From the NCBI RefSeq assembly GCF_002797675.1, contig NZ_PGEX01000001.1, forward strand, positions 248,001-312,000: DNA of 64,000 nt, read 5' to 3'. Origin of the DNA: Hallerella succinigenes (GTDB lineage Bacteria > Fibrobacterota > Fibrobacteria > Fibrobacterales > Fibrobacteraceae). The notes beneath the pieces are model-generated. The model was not told where the DNA came from and searched no databases. It saw only the letters and a list, made by a program, of their open reading frames with translations. Shown here in pieces: positions 42,418-49,140 of the stretch (the first letter of the stretch is position 1; each line of letters starts with the position of its first letter). The translations under genes and the position numbers were made by a program.

Positions 42418-43899
42418 GTTGACCCTTAAAAAGTCACTTCGCGAGCGCAGGATAAGGAGGTTCGCCGTTTTTATTCACCCCTTCCCGGCAAAGGAAGCAA
42501 CAGTATAGCCATTCCAACAGGACAAAAAAGCGCCTCATGGCCCTCTTGAAGTTGAACGCCGCTGCTGCAAGCTTTGCATTGAGCATGTCGCCAAAGATTC
42601 CCTTGTAGAAATTTCTGCCCATACGGTGGTCGCTTTTCAGGTGGCCGTTGATAGGCTCGATGCCTGCCCTCTTGCAAAAAAGCTTGTGAGCCTTTTCCTT
42701 CTGGTAGTAAGTCGCGTTTTTCTTCGGGACGTCCGGTATCACGATCTTTGTCGTTCCGGATTCCTTTTGTCCGCGGTAGCCTCGGTCGCATGCGGCCTGG
42801 CTCGGCCTGAATCCAAGCATTTGTTCAACATGGTCAAGCGTATCGTCTATCGTATGTCCGTCATACTCGTCCCGGAACGAGACCGCGCCGACAATGATGC
42901 CGCTGTAGCTCCGGGCGATTGACACCTTGTTGCCGAACTCGTATTTCTTGTGTTCCTTGCCCTTGCCGATGCATTTTACTTCGGGTTCGTGAAGCGAATA
43001 GACCTTGTCCTTGTCGCATTTCTTCTGTGCCAGAACTTTTTTGAAAAGCTCGATTTTTTCTTTGTACGTGTTCAACAAGTTCTTGCTGGCGAGATTTCGC
43101 TCTAATTCACGGACGAGCCGTCCCGCGATTGTCTTCAGCCTGCGATCTGCCTTGTGAGCCTTCTTGCCGTTCTTCGGGTGATTGCGGAAACGCTGGTCAC
43201 GATGGACCTTCTTCAAGGTTCTCTTGTAGGACTGTCTTTGCGGAAGATCATGCTCTTCCACGATCCTCTGTACCTGTTCTATTATCTTGTTCGCAAGTTT
43301 GGCGTCTGTAGGGAACGTGATGTTCTTTTCCTGCACGGTCGTGTCAAGAAAGACCGTGCCGCATCCTGTCGGTCCTTGTTTATCGTGGTCATCGTTGACG
43401 AGGATACTTTCCTTGAGGATCATGTCCATGCCCGCTTCGCCAATCATGTGCCGGAAGTGAACAAGTTCGCTCGGGTCGCAGGGTTGCTCCGTCGAGAAGA
43501 ACCGTTCTCCGCAAAAATACTGGTAATAGGCGTTTTCCTGAAACTGCTCCACGACGGACTCGTCCGATACGTTGCGGATGTGCTTCAGGATGATGAGCCC
43601 GGTCATGAGACGGATCGGCTTGTTCGGCGCACCCATTTTGTCGTCAAACCGTTTCGAAAACTCGGTCTCGAACTTGTTCCAGTCAATCTTGTTCGCGAGA
43701 ACGTAGAGGGAATGCTTGTGGTTCAACTGCTCCTCAAGGGAACAGAAAAGGCTTGTCTGTGCGTGGGATTTTGGCGGTCTGTACATAAAAAATTGCAAGG
43801 TTTTCAATCATATTTTAGAAAACCTTGCAATATTTTCACAGGGTAGAAATCAGTTTTTCCCAATAGTTATGCGGGCTGGGCGGGATTTTAAGGGACGAC
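42418..43899 (-). mobile_element. IS5/IS1182-like insertion sequence, 1,482 bp
   Basis: Bounded by imperfect terminal inverted repeats: left end GTTGACCCTTAAAA and right end (read inward) GTCGTCCCTTAAAA, 12 of 14 matching. The flanks are direct repeats TACATA at 42412-42417 and 43900-43905; the uninterrupted copy 1 gene has a single TACATA at the matching site. One transposase gene fills the element. The 6-bp target duplication is measured from this sequence. Confidence 0.92.
42434..43807 (-). CDS. DDE transposase of the IS
   Basis: 457 residues. DUF772-type N-terminal domain (IRLMTGLIILKHIRNVSDES, HFRHMIGEAGMDMI), then a DDE catalytic domain: Asp in GTVFLDTTVQEKNITFPTDA, Asp in ACDRGYRGQ and Glu in RAGIEPINGHLKSDHRMG. 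A Lys/Arg-rich insert lies between the first and second Asp. Typical of the IS5 superfamily (IS1182-like). The reading frame is intact, so the element could still move. It ends 16 bases from the left end of the element. Confidence 0.93.
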   Translation of the reverse strand: MKTLQFFMYRPPKSHAQTSLFCSLEEQLNHKHSLYVLANKIDWNKFETEFSKRFDDKMGAPNKPIRLMTGLIILKHIRNVSDESVVEQFQENAYYQYFCGERFFSTEQPCDPSELVHFRHMIGEAGMDMILKESILVNDDHDKQGPTGCGTVFLDTTVQEKNITFPTDAKLANKIIEQVQRIVEEHDLPQRQSYKRTLKKVHRDQRFRNHPKNGKKAHKADRRLKTIAGRLVRELERNLASKNLLNTYKEKIELFKKVLAQKKCDKDKVYSLHEPEVKCIGKGKEHKKYEFGNKVSIARSYSGIIVGAVSFRDEYDGHTIDDTLDHVEQMLGFRPSQAACDRGYRGQKESGTTKIVIPDVPKKNATYYQKEKAHKLFCKRAGIEPINGHLKSDHRMGRNFYKGIFGDMLNAKLAAAAFNFKRAMRRFFVLLEWLYCCFLCREGVNKNGEPPYPALAK

Positions 43900-44256
43900 T
43901 ACATAGGCATCGAACTCCTGGTTGTTGTAAAATAAACCCTTGGTTTTGAGCTCGCCACGGTCCATCGCCTCGAAAAGTTCGTCAAATTTACGGTCGTGGT
44001 CAAGCAGATGCTCGTCATGACCGGTCAAGCGGCAGTCCTGTTCCAAATCTTTTGCTTCTACATTTGAAAGCCGGTTGACGAGGCCTCCGTTACCCATCAT
44101 AAGGTGACGCAGTTGCACGAATGCCCGCATGATGGCGATGTTGACCTTGATTGCAGACTCACTTTTTAGAACCGAAGATAGCATCGCTACGCCTTGTTCG
44201 GTGAAAGCTAAAGAACGGTATTTTGTGTGCTTTCCCTTTAAATTTTGCCCCTTTTT

Positions 44257-44285
44257 TTCTAAGGTCGCATTTTGCGACCTTAGAA
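44257..44285. repeat. Perfect 12-bp-arm palindrome inside ORF6N copy 2
   Basis: TTCTAAGGTCGC (44257-44268), loop ATTTT, GCGACCTTAGAA (44274-44285). It encodes LLRSQNATLE on the minus strand. Copies 1 and 3 have a palindrome with a five-base loop at the same codons but different arm bases. Confidence 0.9.
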
Positions 44286-44565
44286 GTTGCGATTCCTCTA
44301 AAGAGAGATGTATGCAAAAATCTTCGGGAAAACGCTCAATATTGCGCTTTACCTGCTCATTTATACGCTTCGTTTCCACCCCGTAAAGCGTCGCCAAATC
44401 GCGGTCAAGCAGCACCTGCTTGCCACGAACTATTTGAATCATTTTTTCGACACCCGACTCCACGATCGGGTTTGGTACGGAATCATCCGTTTTTTCGGTC
44501 TTTTTAGCCATCTTCTACTCCAATTCGCCTACAAGCAAAAAAGACGGGGAAACGTGTTCTCGATG

Positions 44566-44573
44566 CAAATATA
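44566..44573 (-). promoter_or_regulatory. TAnnTTTG-type promoter of ORF6N copy 2
   Basis: TATATTTG on the minus strand, in a leader nearly identical to that of copy 1, with the same spacing to the ATG. Confidence 0.6.
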
Positions 44574-44591
44574 CGTTCCTCGTATGTCACA

Positions 44592-45557
44592 TTAATCTGC
44601 GTTGTCATCTTGTAATACCTGACTTTTTTTTCCCTGAATCTTCTGCGATTCCTTCAACACTTCGTCCAACGTGAAATCTTCCTGCGTAAAGAAGAACGTG
44701 TTCTTGCCCAAATCCTTGAGCGAAGCCCCGAAGTGGTAGGCCGTATCGTCTATGAACAAGAATCGGTCGTGCATTCCGTAACTAGGCAGAACTTGCATCG
44801 GGCTGTCGGGATATTGCTCGTTGTAAGTTGCCAGATCTAACTCGAGAACCTTGCTCTTGTCGTAGGTGTAAATAGTCACGGAAACGCCTTTTTCCCGCTT
44901 GAGCATCATCGTCAAGGTTTTCTCGTTTACATATCTATCGACCAGCACAATTCTCTTTTTGGCTTGGCGAATGAGGTTGCAGACAAATACATAGGCATCG
45001 AACTCCTGGTTGTTATAAAATAAACCCTTAGATTTAAGCTCGCCACGGTCCATCGCCTCGAAAAGAGAATCTATTTTGTGGTCATGATCTAAAAGACGGG
45101 CGTCTTGTTCCAAATCTTTTGCTTCGACATTAGAAAGGCGATTGACGATTCCGCCATTTTGATATAAATACTGCCGCATGGCGACAAACGCATCCATGAT
45201 TGCGATGGATACATTCACGGCAACCTTGCTTTTCAGGACGGATGAAAGCATGGCAAAGCCCTGTTCCGTAAAAACATAGGGCTTAAACCTGTCGCCGCCC
45301 CAACTTGAAATCACATTTTGTGATTTCAAGTTTTCTTGTTCGTTTTTTTCCAACCGGAAACAATATCTTTCCGGAAAGCGCTCGATGTTCCGTTTGACAG
45401 CCTGATTTATCGCTCTAGTTTCAACGCCATACAACGTTGCAATATCGCGGTCAAGCAGCACCTGCTTGCCACGAACAATTTGAATCATTTTTTCGACACC
45501 CGACTCCATGAGCGGGTTAGGTGCGAAATCATCCGTTTTTTCGGTCTTTCTAGCCAT
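44592..45557 (-). CDS. ORF6N-domain protein with PLD-like C-terminal domain, copy 3
   Basis: 321 residues; first of the tandem set in transcription order. Starts MARKTEKTDDFAPNPLMESG. The ORF6N part has IVRGKQVLLDRDIATLYGVE and INQAVKRNIERFPE; the variable segment reads LEKNEQENLKSQNVISSWGG, then FKPYVFTEQGFAMLSS. The C-terminal half is almost identical to copies 1 and 2 (DRFLFIDDTAYHFGASLKDL). TATAGGAG precedes the ATG, directly after a large inverted repeat that could end upstream transcription. Conserved ends with a divergent middle suggest exchange of a recognition segment. Confidence 0.88.
   Translation of the reverse strand: MARKTEKTDDFAPNPLMESGVEKMIQIVRGKQVLLDRDIATLYGVETRAINQAVKRNIERFPERYCFRLEKNEQENLKSQNVISSWGGDRFKPYVFTEQGFAMLSSVLKSKVAVNVSIAIMDAFVAMRQYLYQNGGIVNRLSNVEAKDLEQDARLLDHDHKIDSLFEAMDRGELKSKGLFYNNQEFDAYVFVCNLIRQAKKRIVLVDRYVNEKTLTMMLKREKGVSVTIYTYDKSKVLELDLATYNEQYPDSPMQVLPSYGMHDRFLFIDDTAYHFGASLKDLGKNTFFFTQEDFTLDEVLKESQKIQGKKSQVLQDDNAD
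45302..45332. repeat. Perfect 13-bp-arm palindrome inside ORF6N copy 3
   Basis: AACTTGAAATCAC (45302-45314), loop ATTTT, GTGATTTCAAGTT (45320-45332). Same position and loop as in copy 2; about half of the paired arm positions differ, yet every pair is kept. Encodes NLKSQNVIS. Confidence 0.9.
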
Positions 45558-45578
45558 CTTCTACTCCTATAAACGCAA

Positions 45579-45644
45579 AAAAGCCGACCTTTGCTATATA
45601 AGAACACCCAATTTTATTGGGGATATAACAAAAAGTCGGCTTTT
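45579..45644. repeat. Nested inverted repeat before ORF6N copy 3 (possible attenuator)
   Basis: Outer arms AAAAGCCGAC (45579-45588) and GTCGGCTTTT (45635-45644) pair perfectly, and an inner hairpin (CCCAATTTTATTGGG) lies between them. T runs on both sides could stop transcription in either direction. On the minus strand it ends eight bases before the AGGAG of copy 3. Confidence 0.75.
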
Positions 45645-45802
45645 CTAGTCGAACTTGGCTTGCAAGCGGATATTCGCTGCCGGTGCCTGTTATGGTGTAA
45701 TATACAAAAAGCTGAGTAAAAAAAGGCAAGGGAACTCCCTTTTTGTCACCTTTTGACATTCCAAAAATCTATATTTCAAGGCAAATAGAGTTTTCTCTTG
45801 TT

Positions 45803-45843
45803 CTCTACTTGAAACTTCGACACTTTCATACACAGGGAATAAG
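45803..45843. repeat. 41-bp direct repeat, first copy (second at 46082-46122)
   Basis: The two stretches match at 38 of 41 positions, centred on GAAACTTCGACACTTTCATA, 279 bases apart. Both lie in the non-coding stretch between the ORF6N and methyltransferase genes. On the minus strand both could encode VYESVEVS, so they may be relics of the same small gene. Confidence 0.75.
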
Positions 45844-46316
45844 ACGGACGCTCACGTCTGCGACCGGCGCAAGCCTGTCGCATCGTTTTGGTACATGCAT
45901 ATTTGATAAATCTGCCTGTAGGCAAACGGCCATTTTGGGGCGTGAGTTGTTTGCGTTTATTTGTGTAGGGCAGTCGAAGGCCTCAGGTAGGTAAATGCAT
46001 TCAACTCCACGCCTTTTTTATTTCCCAAAAAGACTGAAGAAATGCAGAACGGGGGTAGACTCGCTGAGTTTTGCTCTTGTCCTCTAACTGAAACTTCGAC
46101 ACTTTCATACACAAGGAATAAGGCAATGACTCGCCACAGCCCGTGTATTGCATGGGCGTAGTGTACCCTGGGCGTATTGTATCCGCTCGGGTTTTTGCGG
46201 GTGTATTGTATTCGTTTGAAAATGTCGCGCTTTTGGGCGAGGAGTGAGTCGGCTCCCCGCCGTTTCTTTTTGCCTGCACCCCGGCCAAGCGAATCGGCCA
46301 GAACCGCTCCCGCGAG
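45844..46316. other. Intergenic stretch without a convincing gene
   Basis: Contains the second 41-bp repeat copy, short G/T-rich repeats (GTGTATTGTAT near 46205, GTGTATTGCATGG near 46151) and no frame with a start signal and protein-like composition that I trust. It looks like the scar of a rearranged accessory junction upstream of the restriction-modification operon. Confidence 0.5.
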
Positions 46317-46332
46317 AGTGAACTCGTTCACT
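46317..46332. promoter_or_regulatory. Palindrome just upstream of the methyltransferase gene (possible operator)
   Basis: AGTGAAC-TC-GTTCACT, perfect seven-base arms, ending 16 bases before the ATG and right before the GGAG site. Its position would allow autoregulation of the restriction-modification operon by a repressor or by the methyltransferase. Confidence 0.5.
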
Positions 46333-46348
46333 TTCAACACGGAGCGAT

Positions 46349-47407
46349 ATGGCCCAGACTCGACAGAAGAAGAATGTAATCAGGGTTTTTGAAGGCTTTG
46401 CTGGTTATGGCGGAGCATCCTTTGGATTGAAAAGAGCAAAAAGAGCTTTGACGAATTTTGATTACACTATTGTTGGTTATTCAGAGTTCGATAAATACGC
46501 TTCGAAGTTATTTGACGCAAATCATCGTGACGCGAAAGGAAACCCTATAAAGAATTGGGGCGACATTACAAAGATTGATCCAAATGATTTGCCAGATTTT
46601 GATTTGTTTACGGGAGGATTTCCCTGCCAGCCATTCTCTTCCGCAGGAATGCAAATGGGGACCGAAGACCCATATGGCCGAGGGGCAATGCTTGGGCATA
46701 TCATTCGAATATGTCGAGTAAAAAAGCCGAAGTACATCCTTTTGGAAAATGTTAAAGGCTTCACGTCTGGAAAGTTTAAGCCCATCCATGATCAACTTGT
46801 AAAAGACTTGATTGAAATGGGATATGGCACGACGGAAGAAAATACTTTAGCGAGAGTTGTTCTGAACTCGAAGGATTATGGGGTTCCGCAAAATAGAGAG
46901 CGCCTTTGGATGTTCGCTCAATTAGGTGGCTTGCCTAAAAATTTTGAAATGAAGCCGCCTGAAATCCAAAGTGATTTAAAAATGGCCGATTTCTTGGACA
47001 ACACTCCTGAAAAATATCTCTATCTGTCTGATGAACAAATTGCTCACTTGAAGGTGAAACATCATATCGATTCTTTTGTCGTCAAAACGCCGTTGTGTTT
47101 TGATGTGTATAACAAGAAAATCAAAAAAGATGGCTATAGCATAACAATCACCCAGCCGGAACATAATAGTCTTCGTGTTATTGAGCCTCCTAAGAAATTT
47201 GGTAAAGATAAGGGCAAAGAAATTGTTCGAAAGATGTCTGTTCATGAGCAATTTCGTCTGATGGGTTTTGATATATCTCGCGATAAAAAGAATTGCGAAA
47301 TCAACTTCGACGGACAATCGTATTCCCAGTTGTCTAAACGAGCAGGAAATGGTTGGGATGTTAATGTTGTCGGAATTCTTTTAGCTCATATATGGAGGCA
47401 ACTATGA
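46349..47407 (+). CDS. DNA (cytosine-5) methyltransferase of a LlaJI-like restriction-modification system
   Basis: 352 residues. SAM loop FEGFAGYGGASFGLKRA, catalytic Cys93 in GGFPCQPFSSAG (motif IV), ENV at 133-135 (motif VI), QNRERLW at 181-187 (motif VIII) and the C-terminal motif X KRAGNGWDVNVVG. The target-recognition region between ~200 and 300 is short. It protects host DNA at the site cut by the downstream nuclease. More AT-rich than the core genes, suggesting transfer. Its stop overlaps the next start (ATGA). LlaJI itself has two methyltransferases; only one is visible here. Confidence 0.93.
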   Translation: MAQTRQKKNVIRVFEGFAGYGGASFGLKRAKRALTNFDYTIVGYSEFDKYASKLFDANHRDAKGNPIKNWGDITKIDPNDLPDFDLFTGGFPCQPFSSAGMQMGTEDPYGRGAMLGHIIRICRVKKPKYILLENVKGFTSGKFKPIHDQLVKDLIEMGYGTTEENTLARVVLNSKDYGVPQNRERLWMFAQLGGLPKNFEMKPPEIQSDLKMADFLDNTPEKYLYLSDEQIAHLKVKHHIDSFVVKTPLCFDVYNKKIKKDGYSITITQPEHNSLRVIEPPKKFGKDKGKEIVRKMSVHEQFRLMGFDISRDKKNCEINFDGQSYSQLSKRAGNGWDVNVVGILLAHIWRQL

Positions 47408-49140
47408 GACTTGACCAAGGTTCTTTGATTTTTTCTCCACAAAATGGAGAATGTCCTTCATGGGAAACAGCTCTTGGTCAATCACGAGAACCTAGAGATG
47501 ATATGCCTCCGTATTATTTCAAGGCGGAAGGTTATGAGAATATGTTAAAGGGAATGTACTTTAATTCAGTCCCTTTGGCTAAAACATCTTGCGTTTTAGG
47601 TAAGAAGAAATTATTCGTCACTGCAAGCGAATCGTATTTAAATCCCGAATATCAGGAAATACAATTAGCATCAAAATTTGATAATATTATTGTTCATTTT
47701 CAAAACAATACTAAAATTTTTCGGAATACTCCAATCATTCTATTGTTAACGAAAATACAAGACGTTAACAAATCTCATTACAGGAGACGATCAATCAAAT
47801 ATTCTCCTCATACAACTTATGATACAATAAAAAACCAAGAATCCTTTGAAGAAATTCAAAGACATTATCAAGATCGTTTGATGTGTTATGGCTTTTTCAT
47901 CGAGCATTTTGATACACTTCATTTATATTGTGTGAGCGTTGATGATAATAGTTATACTTATTCTAATTTGAGCTTACCTCAAACGGAATGGACAGATTGG
48001 GCTGATTGGGAATTAAAAGAACGCAAAAAAAATCAGAACGAAATACTTGCAAATTCGTCACAAGAAGATTCTATTGTCGAACCACCATCACAAAATCAGT
48101 CCTTCACCCCCTCCCAAATCATCTACTACGGTGTTCCGGGGTGCGGCAAGAGCAACAAGATCCGGGAGCAACTGAAGGACGTTCCTGAGAAGAACAAGGT
48201 TCGTGTCGTGTTTCACCCGGAATACTGCAATGCGGATTTCGTGGGGCAGATTTATCCTTACGTAAAGCCGGATAACGGCGGTGTTGAATATCGCTTTAAA
48301 CCGGGTCCGTTTGCGGAAATCGTGCGTAGGGCCTATCGCAATCCTGCGGAGCCGTTCTTCTTGGTTATCGAGGAAATCAACCGCGGCAATGCGGCCGCTA
48401 TTTTTGGGGAAATGTTCCAGTTACTGGACCGTATACGCCCGGAAGATGGCCCTGAAGAACTCTCGGGTAACGTCTATGACACAGGTTGGAGTTCTTACGG
48501 AGTTACAAACATTGATGTGAACGCGTATGTTCGCCAGAAAAGTACGGATAATCCGGAAAAGATTGAATACGACGATTCCATCCCGTACGGCGACAAAATA
48601 AAGTTTATCAACAATACTGCTGTGCGCTTGCCGCCGAATCTTTCTATTTATGCAACAATGAACACAAATGACCAGAACGTGTTCACGATGGATAATGCGT
48701 TCCAGCGCCGTTTCAAGTCAAAGATGATTCGAAATGTTTTGGACGAAAATTCCGCCCAGTACAAGACCGAAATTGACGATACAGGCGTTTACTGGGGTGA
48801 TTTCCGTAAATGGATAAACGAAAAGATTCTATTGCCATAGACGGCTGTTTTGAAGGCTGATGACAAGTGTCTGGGCGGTTGGTTCATCACAGGCGAAAAA
48901 ATCGGCGGCGTGGACAAAATCAAGAAAGAAGACTTTGCGGAAAAGGTTCTCAAGTATCTGTGGGACGACGTTTTCAAGCGCAACAAGTCTGGCGAGATTT
49001 TCGTCAAGGATGATAAAGTCAACTCCCTTTCGGATTTGATAGACGCTTTTGAAACGTCCGTCGGATTTGAGTCCTTTGAAAAGATTTTCAAGATGAATGA
49101 CGTGGATAAGGCAAAGTTGCAAAAGCAGGCGAATACCTAA
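47404..49140 (+). pseudogene. McrB-like AAA+ restriction subunit, split by an in-frame amber codon
   Basis: Starts at the ATG after GGAGG. Residues 1-235 are a variable, probably DNA-sensing, N-terminal domain in AT-rich DNA. From ~236 the McrB-type AAA+ motor begins: Walker A GVPGCGKS (243-250), Walker B FFLVIEEINRGNAAAIFGEM, sensor NLSIYATMNTNDQNVFTMD and the Arg finger region FQRRFKSKM. At codon 479 (48838-48840) there is a TAG. The same frame then continues 99 codons (LKADDKCLGGWFITGEKIG, VLKYLWDDVFKRNKSG) with the normal C-terminal lid of this family and reaches a TAA directly before the nuclease gene. Without the TAG it would be a full 578-residue protein. Either a nonsense mutation or suppression is possible; the truncated protein loses the lid. 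Confidence 0.85.

Larger units (their letters stand above)
42013..44511 (-). pseudogene. ORF6N-PLD protein, copy 2, interrupted by an IS element
   Basis: The N-terminal frame (43888-44511) holds the ORF6N domain and linker; the C-terminal frame (42013-42354 and just upstream) holds the PLD-like half. Removing the 1,482-bp IS and one copy of TACATA leaves 1,011 bases, exactly in frame, for a 336-residue protein ending LALQDDNAD. So the IS is the only lesion and the insertion is probably young. The variable segment here reads SLEESQLLRSQNATLEKKGQ, unlike copies 1 and 3. Confidence 0.92.

Noticed and set aside
46082-46122. CRISPR array
   Set aside because: Only two repeat copies 279 bases apart, no regular spacers and no cas genes anywhere in the window.
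45957-46340. 127-residue minus-strand frame between the ORF6N array and the methyltransferase
   Set aside because: No ribosome binding site; composition and repeats suggest non-coding or relic DNA. Only the VYESVEVS part repeats elsewhere.
48838-48840. Pyrrolysine or selenocysteine at the amber codon
   Set aside because: The codon is TAG, not TGA, and nothing in the window suggests pyl genes; the position is not a known catalytic site. Mutation or suppression is simpler.
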